DNA from: Pseudomonas sp. NFACC02
GTDB lineage: Bacteria; Pseudomonadota; Gammaproteobacteria; Pseudomonadales; Pseudomonadaceae
Length of the DNA stretch: 64,000 bases
Assembly: GCF_900110765.1 (NCBI RefSeq)
Contig: NZ_FOEO01000002.1
Span: forward strand, 248,001-312,000
Direction of reading: 5' to 3'
Shown in pieces: positions 8,485-18,487 of the stretch (positions are counted from its first letter, which is position 1; each line of letters opens with the position of its first letter). A program made the position numbers and the translations under genes. The notes under the pieces are model-generated. The model did not search any database. It was not told where the DNA came from and saw only the letters and a list, made by a program, of their open reading frames with translations.

Positions 8485-8851
8485 CAGCGATATCCTCCAG
8501 AGGCGGACCCTGTCACCACATGTATGTGGTTCGCCTCGCGCGTGTTATTAATGGCTTCCCTGTGTCGACTATCAAGTTCTCTTCGTCACGACGTTTAGAT
8601 GAAGGGCGAATAATTAACTTATACGCCCCGCCCAACACTGACGCAAATGAGCCAATCAACAGACCCGGATCCGGAAATGACTCGACTGCTTCTGAGAAAA
8701 AACGTTTCATTAGGCATAACGTGCAGATAAAAAGCGGTGTTTTTATCCAGATAGAAATTCAGGTGTGATCGCTGGGAAGCGCGTGAACAACGTTTTTGGG
8801 GCAACCATTCGTCGGCCGATCTAAACATGACCGACGAATGACAGTTGGCGC
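8485..8851. other. Intergenic region with no recognised element
   Basis: About 370 bases upstream of the DUF1652 gene and downstream of the GNAT gene. Short open frames on both strands here lack ribosome sites and protein-like character. No repeat or RNA gene was recognised. Confidence 0.35.
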
Positions 8852-9328
8852 CTATTCTCGGGGAAGGCGCAGGTGGATGAGTGCAACACGGGCACCCCTC
8901 TTATCCTGGCGTTCTTCAATCGCAAAAGGCTTGAAGCCCAGTTTGGGATAGAACAGCAGGCCGGGGACGTTGTGATTGAAACAGGAGGCCGTCAACTCTT
9001 TCGCCTCATGCTTACCGAACGCGAGCTCCATCATGCAACCGATCATGTAGCGTCCGACGCCCTTGGACCGGGCGTGTGGCGCAATGATCACATTGCCCAT
9101 CGAGCAGCGTCCACGAAAGTCGTACCGCGAGAAGTTAGCGAAACCGACCACCTCCCCGTCCAGCTCAATCACCGTGTTATCCGAACGCTGTTCGATCGCG
9201 TCACGGAGCTGCGCGGGCGTCAGTGGAAAAACCGCCTTGGGGAACATGTAAAACAGCTCGTCAACACTCTGTGGCATGTCGCACACTGCCGGGATGTCTT
9301 TTTCTTCCAGGGGACGATGTAGAAACAT
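8852..9328 (-). CDS. GNAT family N-acetyltransferase
   Basis: A 158-residue acetyl-CoA-dependent acetyltransferase. The core GNAT region runs from about residue 60 (VGFANFSRY) through the beta-4/alpha-3 block (MGNVIIAPHARSKGVGRYMI, about 77-96), which contains the acetyl-CoA pyrophosphate-binding pattern RSKGVGR. The C-terminal NHNVPGLLFYPKLGFK block (about 118-133) completes the domain. AGAGG precedes the ATG. The substrate (amine, protein N terminus or small molecule) cannot be read from sequence, and the gene is isolated. Confidence 0.85.
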   Translation of the reverse strand: MFLHRPLEEKDIPAVCDMPQSVDELFYMFPKAVFPLTPAQLRDAIEQRSDNTVIELDGEVVGFANFSRYDFRGRCSMGNVIIAPHARSKGVGRYMIGCMMELAFGKHEAKELTASCFNHNVPGLLFYPKLGFKPFAIEERQDKRGARVALIHLRLPRE

Positions 9329-9677
9329 GACGGTTAACCTCTCGAAGAAACGGGCGCTGAGCGAAACTATAGGTCATAGAGTGGCACGAAGACATTATCA
9401 GACGATCTGAATCGTGCATTTATCTGTTAAAGCGGTGATCGCCCTATGGCGATGCTGACCGTATAGGACAACATTTCCAGAAGAATAGCTGCAAAGTGTT
9501 TCCTCCTCATCCAAACCGGTGCGAGAAAGCCGGTGCAACCCCTTGAGCCGATTGAACTTACTTGAACCGGGCATAACGCCTGTGCCAGTTGAGCCGTTCA
9601 TGCAATTTGCATGAACCAGATGTTTCATTTTGAAAGCAACCCTTTGATATATATAGCTATTTCATAAATGAACGATA

Positions 9678-9694
9678 TGGCACAAGCACTGCAA
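9678..9694 (+). promoter_or_regulatory. Candidate sigma-54 (RpoN) promoter
   Basis: TGGCACAAGCACTGCAA has the GG (9679-9680) and GC (9691-9692) dinucleotides exactly 12 bases apart, as sigma-54 requires, and matches the consensus TGGCAC-N5-TTGCA at all but one base of the -12 element. It lies about 50 bases before the membrane-protein start at 9742. The rest of the 9329-9741 gap shows an AT-rich patch near 9645-9670 and no gene. Confidence 0.5.
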
Positions 9695-9741
9695 CCTTCC
9701 CATCCGAAGTCTTACTACTATTCGCATGGAGCTGCATAACA

Positions 9742-10674
9742 ATGAATGTCTCGCCTGATTCTTATCCTGCCGCCGTAGAAGAACCCTCCTCAGTCTCGGG
9801 CGTGTCCTGGGGCGCTATCCTGGCCGGTGCCGCAGGCGCCGCTGCATTATCCCTGATACTCGTTTTGCTGGGCTCCGGTCTTGGTTTCTCGGCCATGTCG
9901 CCTTGGGCCAATGAAGGGGCCAGCGCGAAAACCCTCGGTATTTCCACCGTTGTCTGGCTCGCATTGACGCAAATAGTTGCGTCCGGACTGGGCGGATATC
10001 TTGCCGGTCGTCTGCGTGTGAAGTGGTCCAACATGCATGGCGATGAAGTGTATTTCCGCGATACGGCACACGGCTTTCTGTCGTGGGCCATCGCGACCCT
10101 GGTGGCCGCCGTGCTGATCGTCGGTTCCGTGAGCGGGCTGGTGGGCAGTGGCGTCAAGGCCGGTGCAAGCGCGGTGGCCGGTGTAGCGGGCACCGCCGCC
10201 GTCGCCGCAGGTAGCGCTGCCGGCAATACCAGTGGCGATCAATATGGCTACTTCGTCGACACCCTGTTTCGTGACGATCGTCCTGCTGCTGTGAGTGACG
10301 ACGCTGCACGCGGCGTGGTGGTGCGCATCTTCACCAAGACCCTGGCCAATGACGGTCAATTGGCCCCTGAAGACCGCAACTACCTGGCTCAACTGGTCGC
10401 CCAACGCACCAACCTCAGTCAGGCGGACGCACAAGCGCGCGTCGATCAGGTCTACGCCCAGGCAAAACAGGCTGTTGCCGATGCCAAGCTGAAAGCACAA
10501 CAGGCCGCTGATACTGCCGCCAAAGTGGCGGCGATGAGTGCGCTATGGACCTTCGTTGCGCTGCTTTGCGGTGCGTTCGTAGCCAGCCTTGCCGCTATCT
10601 GGGGTGGCCGTCGTCGCGATGCCGTGACGTATGTCGAAACCCGTGCCTACGCCCCGACTTCCAACATCCGCTGA
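9742..10674 (+). CDS. Multi-pass membrane protein of unknown function
   Basis: 310 residues. The N-terminal half holds about four hydrophobic segments: roughly residues 23-50, 70-90, 110-134 and an Ala/Gly-rich stretch at 140-165. A soluble alanine/glutamine-rich helical section follows (about 180-265), which may form a coiled coil, and a last membrane helix (about 268-290) is followed by the basic GGRRRD. No known transporter or enzyme motif is seen. GGAG lies 10 bases before the ATG. The downstream 24-codon gene with its own ribosome site is probably co-transcribed, and a sigma-54-like promoter lies upstream. Confidence 0.75.
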   Translation: MNVSPDSYPAAVEEPSSVSGVSWGAILAGAAGAAALSLILVLLGSGLGFSAMSPWANEGASAKTLGISTVVWLALTQIVASGLGGYLAGRLRVKWSNMHGDEVYFRDTAHGFLSWAIATLVAAVLIVGSVSGLVGSGVKAGASAVAGVAGTAAVAAGSAAGNTSGDQYGYFVDTLFRDDRPAAVSDDAARGVVVRIFTKTLANDGQLAPEDRNYLAQLVAQRTNLSQADAQARVDQVYAQAKQAVADAKLKAQQAADTAAKVAAMSALWTFVALLCGAFVASLAAIWGGRRRDAVTYVETRAYAPTSNIR

Positions 10675-10691
10675 GTACAAGGAGAAACGCT

Positions 10692-10766
10692 ATGCGCTCA
10701 TTACTGCTGTGGTTCCTGGGTGTGCCTATTCCCGTGATCATCCTGATTGCACTGTTCATGCATTGA
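10692..10766 (+). CDS. Small membrane protein, 24 residues
   Basis: A 24-residue, almost entirely hydrophobic peptide, MRSLLLWFLGVPIPVIILIA followed by LFMH, that would span the membrane once. AAGGAG lies nine bases before the ATG and 18 bases separate it from the stop of the membrane protein upstream. A strong terminator follows 13 bases after the stop. That arrangement, between a ribosome site and a terminator, supports a real gene although it is too short for usual detection. Confidence 0.65.
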   Translation: MRSLLLWFLGVPIPVIILIALFMH

Positions 10767-10779
10767 CCGCGTCGTAGAC

Positions 10780-10825
10780 ATCCGCGTGGCGTCCTGAGTA
10801 TCTGGCAGGCCCACGCGGATTTTTT
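10780..10825 (+). terminator. Intrinsic terminator
   Basis: A 10-bp perfect stem (ATCCGCGTGG / CCACGCGGAT) at 10780-10789 and 10811-10820 is followed by TTTTTG. It closes the two-gene membrane-protein unit. Confidence 0.85.
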
Positions 10826-10849
10826 GTCTGGAATCTGGCACCTGACCGG

Positions 10850-11719
10850 TCAATTTACAGTCATCGCCTTCTTCATATATTCCACCAGCGTGCGCTGCAC
10901 GTCCGTCAGAAGACGGTTCCCCGCGATCAATGCCAATTCACTCGCAGGCACCGGCGCGAACCCTTCCTCCTCGCTCAACGGGCGATGGTCCGCCAACATC
11001 GCCGATGCAGGCAGCAGACTGATCCCCAGCCCTGCCGACACTGCCGCTTGAATGCCCACCAGGCTCTGACTGGCAAACGCCACGCGCCATCGTCGGCCGG
11101 ATGATTCCAGAGCATGCACGATGCGGTTGCGATAGATACACCCCTGCGGATACACGACCAACGGCACGGGGTCTTCAATGATCCGCACCGCTCGACCGGC
11201 GACCCAGTTCACCTGCTCCGGCCAGCTCGCCAACGCGGGTTCGTCTCTCTGAGACTGACGCGAAGGAAGGTCCCGCTTCACAAGCGCCAGATCGATCTCT
11301 CTGGCCTCGAGCCGCGCATGCAGGTCGATGCTCAGGCCATTGACAGTGTCCAGACGGATACGCGGGTATTGCCGCGCGAATCCGGAGAGCAGAGTCATCA
11401 GGCGCTGCACGTCGAAATCTTCGGGCACGCCGAGTTTGACCACGCCCATGTCATCCCCGCTACACAGCACGCTGTGCGCTTCCAGGGACAACGCCACCAG
11501 GCGACGGGCATAGCCCATCAGGCGCTCGCCGTCCTCGGTGAGCTCAATGTGCTTGCTCGCGCGCTGACGCAATAACAGCGGCCGTCCCAGTTGCTCCTCA
11601 AGCTTGCGAATCTGCTGGCTGACCGTGGATTGCGTACGATTGACCCGCTCCCCTGCCTTGGTGAAGCCGCCGGCGTCGACCACCGAGACAAAGGTGTGAA
11701 GCAGTTCTAAATCAAACAT
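10850..11719 (-). CDS. LysR family transcriptional regulator
   Basis: A 289-residue LysR-type regulator. The N-terminal winged helix-turn-helix spans about residues 3-62 and shows the usual GGFTKAGERVNRTQSTVSQQ recognition block. The effector-binding domain follows from about residue 88. It is transcribed divergently from the HAD/class II aldolase pair, 114 bases away, and the classical LysR arrangement makes those genes its likely target. The AT-rich intergenic sequence contains several T-N11-A patterns. The start at 11719 aligns with family starts (MFDLELLHTF); an ATG five codons earlier is possible. Confidence 0.9.
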   Translation of the reverse strand: MFDLELLHTFVSVVDAGGFTKAGERVNRTQSTVSQQIRKLEEQLGRPLLLRQRASKHIELTEDGERLMGYARRLVALSLEAHSVLCSGDDMGVVKLGVPEDFDVQRLMTLLSGFARQYPRIRLDTVNGLSIDLHARLEAREIDLALVKRDLPSRQSQRDEPALASWPEQVNWVAGRAVRIIEDPVPLVVYPQGCIYRNRIVHALESSGRRWRVAFASQSLVGIQAAVSAGLGISLLPASAMLADHRPLSEEEGFAPVPASELALIAGNRLLTDVQRTLVEYMKKAMTVN

Positions 11720-11833
11720 GGAACGCCCATACATTCAGATATCAAATTATTTTTTCAATTTAATTTAATTTTACCATGCAAGCCATCGCTACCTAGAGTG
11801 GGCCATACACCCACTGAGCACGCGGAGTTGACC

Positions 11834-12544
11834 ATGACCACTTCCCCTACCCGGCCGCGCTGGCTGACCTTTGATTGCTACGGCACCTTGATTCAATGGG
11901 ACGAAGGCCTGCTCGACTGCGTTCGTGGCCTGCTGCAGCACAAAAGCCGGACGGACCTGGATGCCGATCGTCTCATCGCCGTCTATGACCGCCACGAACA
12001 TCGACTGGAACAAACGCCTCCCTACCGCTCGTTCGCTGACATCTCGAGATTGTCGATGTCCCTGGCACTGGAAGCGCTGGGCATGCCGTTCGAGCCGGAA
12101 GATGGGGAACGTCTGATCCGGCGCATCGGCAAGATGCCGCCTTTTCCCGAGGTGGTTGCCACGCTCAAATGGCTGAAACAGCAGGGCTTCATGCTGTGCA
12201 TCGTCTCCAACACCGACGACGACATCATCGCCGGGAACGTCGCGCAACTGGGCGGGTGCATCGATCGGGTCATCACCGCCCAACAGGCGCAGGCTTACAA
12301 GCCGAATCATCAGCTGTTCCTGCATGCTCACCAGCAACTGGGCGTTGGCATCGATGACGTACTGCACATCTGCGCCAGCCCGCATCTGGACCTCGAAGCC
12401 GCCAAGGGCATGGGATTCCGTTGCGTCTGGATAGATCGCGGGACCCGTCGCAAGCCGCTCCCGGACTACACGCCCGATGCGACACTGCCGGATCTGGCAC
12501 ACGTTCCGGACTACCTTCGCAGCCTGGGCTGGGCAAACGAATAA
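11834..12544 (+). CDS. HAD superfamily, haloacid dehalogenase type II-like hydrolase
   Basis: A 236-residue HAD hydrolase. Motif I (TFDCYGTLIQW) gives the nucleophilic Asp14, motif II is the SNTDDD segment, and a conserved lysine sits in the AYKPNHQLF segment. Overall it follows the (S)-2-haloacid dehalogenase subfamily, but the SSNxWD signature of true dehalogenases appears as ASPHLDLEAAK, so a phosphatase or another hydrolytic role is equally possible. GGAG precedes the ATG at 11834. It is 10 bases upstream of a class II aldolase gene, suggesting a two-step operon under the divergent LysR regulator. Confidence 0.8.
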   Translation: MTTSPTRPRWLTFDCYGTLIQWDEGLLDCVRGLLQHKSRTDLDADRLIAVYDRHEHRLEQTPPYRSFADISRLSMSLALEALGMPFEPEDGERLIRRIGKMPPFPEVVATLKWLKQQGFMLCIVSNTDDDIIAGNVAQLGGCIDRVITAQQAQAYKPNHQLFLHAHQQLGVGIDDVLHICASPHLDLEAAKGMGFRCVWIDRGTRRKPLPDYTPDATLPDLAHVPDYLRSLGWANE

Positions 12545-12554
12545 GGAGAGGTTC

Positions 12555-13355
12555 ATGGCGCACGATCTGCGTGTTTCCGGTGGTCAGCTACAGGCTGGCG
12601 ATGACAGGCGTTATCCCCATCTGACCACCCCTGAGGTGCGGACAGCCCGCATCGATCTCGCGGCCAGTTTTCGCATGGCGGCGCGACTGGGTTTGAGCGA
12701 GGGCATCTGCAATCATTTTTCAGCGCTGGTGCCCGGTTACCCAGAACTTTTTCTGGTGAATCCCTATGGGCTGACCTTCGCAGAGATTACCGCGTCGAGC
12801 CTGCTGGTCTGTGACTTCGACGGCAACGTGATCATGGGGGATGGCAAGCCGGAGGCGACCGCCTTCTACATCCACGCGAGGTTGCACCTGCATAAGCCAC
12901 GCGCAGTAGCGGCGTTTCATACCCACATGCCCTATGCAACAGCGCTGGCGATGCTGGAAGGCGAGCCGTTGGCCTGGGCGGGCCAGACCGCGCTGAAGTT
13001 TTATGGGCGTGTGGCGGTGGATGAGGATTACAACGGCCTGGCACTGGACAATGCGGAAGGTGATCGCATTGCAGCCTCGATGGGGCAGGCTGACATTGTG
13101 TTTTTGAAAAACCACGGGGTGATGGTCACGGCGCCCAGCATCGCTCAGGCCTGGGATGACGTGTATTACCTGGAACGGGCGGCCGAGGTGCAGCTCAAGG
13201 CAATGAGTTCCGGGCGTGCGTTGAAAGTGATCGATCAGGAGGTGCTGCTGCGTACAGCGCGGCAGATGAATGAGGAGGATGCCGAGAGTGCGCGGTTGCA
13301 TCTGGAGAGCGTAAAGCGCGTGTTGGCCAGAACTGAACCGAATTTTGTTGATTGA
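12555..13355 (+). CDS. Class II aldolase/adducin family protein
   Basis: 266 residues with the class II aldolase/adducin fold. Zinc-ligand histidines are visible in the HTHMPYATALAML segment, and another in KNHGVMV. The LGLSEGICNHFSA segment near residue 45 matches the phosphate-binding loop of the family. Such proteins act as fuculose-phosphate-type aldolases, epimerases or decarboxylases. AAGGAGAGG lies just before the ATG and overlaps the upstream HAD stop region. A natural reading is a pathway in which the HAD enzyme and the aldolase act on the same hydroxy- or halo-acid; the substrate is not identifiable. Confidence 0.85.
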   Translation: MAHDLRVSGGQLQAGDDRRYPHLTTPEVRTARIDLAASFRMAARLGLSEGICNHFSALVPGYPELFLVNPYGLTFAEITASSLLVCDFDGNVIMGDGKPEATAFYIHARLHLHKPRAVAAFHTHMPYATALAMLEGEPLAWAGQTALKFYGRVAVDEDYNGLALDNAEGDRIAASMGQADIVFLKNHGVMVTAPSIAQAWDDVYYLERAAEVQLKAMSSGRALKVIDQEVLLRTARQMNEEDAESARLHLESVKRVLARTEPNFVD

Positions 13356-13437
13356 TGGGTTGGAGCGGTTGCGTGCGGATCGGTAATTTTGTGATGCCGC
13401 TGGCTGTTTTTTGGTTCTGACTGCCGACAGCAGCGTT

Positions 13438-13530
13438 CCCTGCTCTGCGTGGGAAGGCCTGTCCAGACGCCCGGCGTCCAGGTTGACGCAGAGCGTCAGT
13501 CACCGCGTTACCACGCGGAGCGTGGAAACG
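13438..13530. repeat. REP-type repeat, GTTACCACGCGGAGCGTGG family
   Basis: The core GTTACCACGCGGAGCGTGG at 13507-13525 is the reverse complement of the motif at 20555-20579 and 24985-25009. An imperfect partner (CTCTGCGTGGGAAGGCC) lies at about 13443. The remainder of the 13356-13738 gap contains no gene. Confidence 0.75.
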
Positions 13531-13738
13531 ATCATGGCCTGTCAGGAGCGCTGCGCACTTTGCGCTGTCTGGGGCATGAACACGTGCGGATGGCCAAACA
13601 CAAAACCTGTGGGAGTCAGCTTGCTGACGAATGCGGTGCGTCATTCATCCTGGATGTGTCTGAACAACCGCATTCGTCAAACGCCGCTCGCCAACCGGAA
13701 CACAGCAGTTGCGGGCAACCCATGTTCGATCTATGGAA

Positions 13739-14500
<762 letters not shown>

Positions 14501-14747
14501 GGAATCGTCCTGTGTTGTCGTTTTTATGAGGAAGGCGTGCAGCCTGTCGCGAGGGAGTTTAGTCATGGGATCAGGCAACCGGTCAGCACTATCAAAGCCC
14601 CGGTTACGGGATCATGAGCGGTGGTGATGGAGTCCATGTATCAGCATCATCGGCATGGATCGTCGCGCATTCGCCTGGCGGTCTTTGCTTGCCCATCCCC
14701 GATTCCACGTCTAACACTGACCTTTCCCTTCCTTTCAGGAACCTGCC

Positions 14748-15752
14748 ATGACTGCGCTGAACAACCGCCAATTCCTTCTCGCCCGCCGTCCGGTGGGGCC
14801 AGCAAGCCGTGATGACTTTACCTTTCAGACCGTGCCCGTTGCCGAGCCTGCATCCGGGCAGATCGTGGTGAAAAACGAATACCTGTCTCTGGACCCGGCG
14901 ATGCGCGGCTGGATGAACGAGGGCAAGTCGTACATTGCGCCGGTCGAACTGGGCGCGGTGATGCGAGCGCTGGGTGTGGGCAAGGTCATTGAATCGCAGA
15001 ACCCGGCATTCGCGGTGGGCGATTACGTGCAAGGCGTTGTGGGCGTGCAGGACTATTTCGTCGGCGAGCCAAAAGGCTTCCATAAAGTCGACCCTAAAGT
15101 CTTGCCGCTGCCGGTGTACCTCGCGGCACTGGGCATGACTGGCATGTCCGCGTATTTCGCCCTGCTGGAAGTGGGTCAGCCGAAAGCAGGCGAGACGGTC
15201 GTCATCTCGGGTGCCGCAGGTGCGGTTGGCAGCGTGGCCGGGCAGATCGCCAAGATCAAAGGTTGCCGGGTGATCGGCATTGCGGGTGGCAAGGACAAAT
15301 GCAAAACGCTGATTGACGAGTTCGGTTTCGATGGCGCAATCGATTACAAGGCCGAAGACATTCACGCCGCACTGAAACGCGAATGCCCGAAAGGGATCGA
15401 CGTGTATTTCGACAACGTCGGCGGCGACATCCTCGATGCCGTGCTGACCCGACTCGCCTTGAAAGCGCGCGTGGTGATCTGTGGCGCAATCAGTCAGTAC
15501 AACACTCAGGAAGCCGTCAAAGGCCCGGCCAATTACCTGTCCCTGCTGGTGAACCGCGCCCGGATGGAAGGTTTCGTGGTCATGGACCATGCCGAGCATT
15601 TTCAGCAGGCAGGCATGGAGATGGCAGGATGGCTGGCACAGGGCAAGCTCAAGAGCAAGGAACACGTCGTCGAAGGGCTCGAAACCTTCCCGGAAACCTT
15701 GCAGATGCTCTTCAAAGGAGAGAACAACGGGAAGCTCGTGTTGAAGGTTTAA
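14748..15752 (+). CDS. NADP-dependent oxidoreductase (CurA/leukotriene B4 dehydrogenase-like MDR)
   Basis: A 334-residue zinc-free medium-chain reductase. Segments typical of the CurA / prostaglandin reductase branch are visible: LDPAMRGWMN near residue 49, the GMTGMSAYF segment near residue 125, the Rossmann motif SGAAGAVGS near residue 150, and YFDNVGG near residue 220. Members reduce carbon-carbon double bonds of enones such as curcumin. It is preceded by TTTCAGGAACCTGCC carrying an AGGAA ribosome site. No operon partner is evident. Confidence 0.88.
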   Translation: MTALNNRQFLLARRPVGPASRDDFTFQTVPVAEPASGQIVVKNEYLSLDPAMRGWMNEGKSYIAPVELGAVMRALGVGKVIESQNPAFAVGDYVQGVVGVQDYFVGEPKGFHKVDPKVLPLPVYLAALGMTGMSAYFALLEVGQPKAGETVVISGAAGAVGSVAGQIAKIKGCRVIGIAGGKDKCKTLIDEFGFDGAIDYKAEDIHAALKRECPKGIDVYFDNVGGDILDAVLTRLALKARVVICGAISQYNTQEAVKGPANYLSLLVNRARMEGFVVMDHAEHFQQAGMEMAGWLAQGKLKSKEHVVEGLETFPETLQMLFKGENNGKLVLKV

Positions 15753-15900
15753 GCACCCAGAAAAAAGGTGAAACGGATGTAAAAAAATATTTTCAAGTGA
15801 TAACAGTTCGCAATCACTTCCTGCTAGCATCTGCGCCGAAGAAACATTCGCATCGCCAGGGAGGCTTTTCGCAGACTAGACATCTACAGGAAGCTTCCCA

Positions 15901-18057
15901 ATGGCCCTACGCCTCCCTTCCCGCCCGACCTTACTCGCGCTGTGCTGCTCGGTCAGTGTCAGCGCCCATGCCGCCGATCAAACCATCGAATTGGGCGCGA
16001 CGGCCATCGATGCTCAAGCCCTTCAGCAGACCCCGAGCGCATTGCCCGAAGCGTTTGCCGGGGGCCAGGTCGCGCGTGGCGGGCAGATGGGCGTGCTGGG
16101 CAATCAGGACAACATGAGCGTGCCGTTCACGATGACCAGCTACACCTCGAAGATCATCGAGGACCAGCAGGCTGAAAACGTGGGCGATGTCCTGCTTAAT
16201 GATCCGTCGGTGCGAATGTCCGGCGGGTTCGGCAACCAGTCCCAAGCCTTCGTGATTCGTGGCCTGCCGCTCAACGGCGACGACATTTCCTTCAACGGGC
16301 TGTACGGCGTGTTGCCACGGCAGATCATCTCCGTTGACTCGGTGGAGCGGGTCGAAGTGTTCAAAGGGCCTAACGCGTTCCTCAATGGCGCCAGCCCGAC
16401 GGGCACCGGCCTAGGCGGCAGCGTCAACCTGCAACCCAAACGGGCTGAAGACATCCCGACTCGCCGTTACACCCAGGACATCTCCACCGACGGCCGGGTC
16501 GGCGAGCACCTGGATGTCGGCCAGCGCTTCGGTGAGGAAAACCGATTTGGCGCGCGGTTGAACCTGAGTCAGCGCGAAGGCGAAACCGCCATCGACGACA
16601 TGGATCAGCGCTCGAAGCTGTTCATTGCCGGGTTGGACTATCAGGGAGATCGGTTCCGGATTTCGACCGATTTCGGCTACCAGAAGGAGCGGATCAATCA
16701 CCTGCGCAATAACGTGCGACTGGGCACAGGGCTGACCAGCATCCCCCATGCCCCGGATTCGGATCATAACTACGGTCAGGACTGGAGCCACCAGGAAACT
16801 GAAGACACGTTCGGGATGTTCCGCGCCGAATACGACCTCAGCGACAGTTGGACGGCCTATCTGGCAGGCGGCGGCAAGCACACCCGCGAGACTGGCGTTT
16901 ATGGCACGCCCGTCCTGACCAATGCGGCAAATGGCAATGGCACGATCAGCGCGTCCGACACAAACCATAACGAGGACAATGGCACGGTCATGGCCGGTGT
17001 GAACGGCAAGTTCCAGACCGGGCCGATCAGCCACCAGATCGCACTGGGCGCGGCGAGCATATGGACCCGCCAGGAAAACGGGTACATCTTCTATAACAGC
17101 GCACCCACCAATATCTACACCACACCCTCGATCGCAAAGCCAGGCACGCCCACCCTTGTCGGAGGCGATATGGGCGATCCGGACCTGGCCGGCAAAACAC
17201 GCAATCGCAGTCTCGCGCTGTCCGACACGCTGGGACTGTTCGATGATTCGCTGTTGCTGACCTACGGCGTTCGTCGCCAACAGTTGCGAGTCGAGAACTA
17301 CAGTGTGAACACGGGCGCTCGCACGTCACTCTACGACGACGGCATCACCACGCCGGTTTACGGCATCGTGTACAAACCTACGGACACGGTGTCGCTCTAT
17401 GCGAACCGCATCGAAGGCCTTGCCCAAGGCCCGACGGCCAGTGGCAATGTGGTGAACATCGGACAGGCATTCCCGCCCGGCCGCACCAAGCAATATGAGG
17501 CCGGCGTCAAGCTGGACACCGGTACCTTCGGCGCGAATCTGGCGGCGTTCCGTATCGAAAAGCCCTCAGACGGCTTCATCGAGGGCAACCTGTTCGTGCG
17601 CGAAGGCATGCAAGTCAACCGGGGCATCGAGTTCAGCGTGTTCGGCGAACCCCTGGACGGCCTGCGCCTGCTGGCCGGTGCCACCCGAATGGAATCGAAG
17701 CTCGAAGACACCGCGGGCGGCGCCAACGATGGCAACCATGCGGTGGGCGTCCCGACTTTCCAGATGAACGCCAACGTCGATTGGGACGTGCCAGGCTTGC
17801 AAGGCGTAGCGCTCAACGCTCGCTTCCTGCGCACCGGAGGGCAGTATGCCAATCCAAGCAACACGCTCAGCCTGCCAACCTGGAACCGCTTCGACGCGGG
17901 CGCGAGGTATGCGTTCAAGGTCGCACAGAAGGACGTGACCTTGCGCGTCAACGTCGAGAACATCGCCAACAAGGACTACTGGGCCTCGGCCAACGGCGGT
18001 TACCTGACCCAGGGCGATCCGCGTCTGGTGAAGTTTTCGGGCACCGTCGATTTCTGA
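15901..18057 (+). CDS. TonB-dependent siderophore receptor
   Basis: A 718-residue outer-membrane ligand-gated transporter. A signal peptide (about residues 1-24) ends AHA-AD. A TonB-box-like stretch (TIELGATAID) follows, then the plug domain with the FVIRGLPLNGDDISFNGLYG segment, VERVEVFKGPNAFLNGASPT and GGSVNLQPK. The beta barrel ends in phenylalanine. There is no N-terminal signalling domain, so it is not of the sigma-regulating FpvA type. AGGAAG lies upstream. A weak Fur-box-like stretch is seen near 15800. The ligand is unknown; no siderophore synthesis genes are nearby. Confidence 0.92.
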   Translation: MALRLPSRPTLLALCCSVSVSAHAADQTIELGATAIDAQALQQTPSALPEAFAGGQVARGGQMGVLGNQDNMSVPFTMTSYTSKIIEDQQAENVGDVLLNDPSVRMSGGFGNQSQAFVIRGLPLNGDDISFNGLYGVLPRQIISVDSVERVEVFKGPNAFLNGASPTGTGLGGSVNLQPKRAEDIPTRRYTQDISTDGRVGEHLDVGQRFGEENRFGARLNLSQREGETAIDDMDQRSKLFIAGLDYQGDRFRISTDFGYQKERINHLRNNVRLGTGLTSIPHAPDSDHNYGQDWSHQETEDTFGMFRAEYDLSDSWTAYLAGGGKHTRETGVYGTPVLTNAANGNGTISASDTNHNEDNGTVMAGVNGKFQTGPISHQIALGAASIWTRQENGYIFYNSAPTNIYTTPSIAKPGTPTLVGGDMGDPDLAGKTRNRSLALSDTLGLFDDSLLLTYGVRRQQLRVENYSVNTGARTSLYDDGITTPVYGIVYKPTDTVSLYANRIEGLAQGPTASGNVVNIGQAFPPGRTKQYEAGVKLDTGTFGANLAAFRIEKPSDGFIEGNLFVREGMQVNRGIEFSVFGEPLDGLRLLAGATRMESKLEDTAGGANDGNHAVGVPTFQMNANVDWDVPGLQGVALNARFLRTGGQYANPSNTLSLPTWNRFDAGARYAFKVAQKDVTLRVNVENIANKDYWASANGGYLTQGDPRLVKFSGTVDF

Positions 18058-18080
18058 TTTCGTCCGTTTTGCCGGAGCGG

Positions 18081-18330
18081 TAACGGTAGGAGCCGGGTAT
18101 AGGCGAAGGCGTTGAGTCAGCCCGAAAAATGTTGACTGGCAGCACGCATTCGCCAGCAAGCCGGCTCCCACAGATCAGGTGGTGCCTGCGCTCTGAGCAG
18201 CCACGCCGCCCCTGTAGGAGCCGTCCGAGGTTACGAGGGCCGCGAATGCGGTGTGTCAGTCACTGTGGATGGTGCCGACCCATTGCATTCGTCGAAATGC
18301 CGCCCAGACCCAGCTCACTCCCACAGATCT
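18081..18330. repeat. REP/REPIN cluster
   Basis: Contains a REP core with the sequence TTCGCCAGCAAGCCGGCTCC at 18149-18168. It continues through a spacer into an opposite-type REP (GTAGGAGCCGTCCGAGG, about 18214-18230) and a degenerate copy at 18086. The same two-REP composite is found near 31.8 and 35.0 kb. The 18058-18487 gap has no gene. Confidence 0.8.
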
Positions 18331-18487
18331 GGTGCCGAACAGGAGTTGCCTGCGCGCTGAGCATCCACCCCGCCCCTGCCGTGCTGAAATTTCGCTGAAC
18401 AAGTCAACGATGCTGCTGCCAAAACCACCAGAGGGCGCACTCTGGTGTAAGCTCGTGCGCTGTTGATTTCGACTCATCGAGAGGCTT

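Noticed and set aside
8469..8768. Open frame of 99 codons on the plus strand
   Set aside because: It overlaps the start of the DUF1652 gene, has no ribosome site and has non-protein-like composition.
15790..15815. Possible Fur box upstream of the TonB receptor
   Set aside because: Only scattered matches to the 19-base consensus are present (GATAAC and AATC); too weak to list as a feature.
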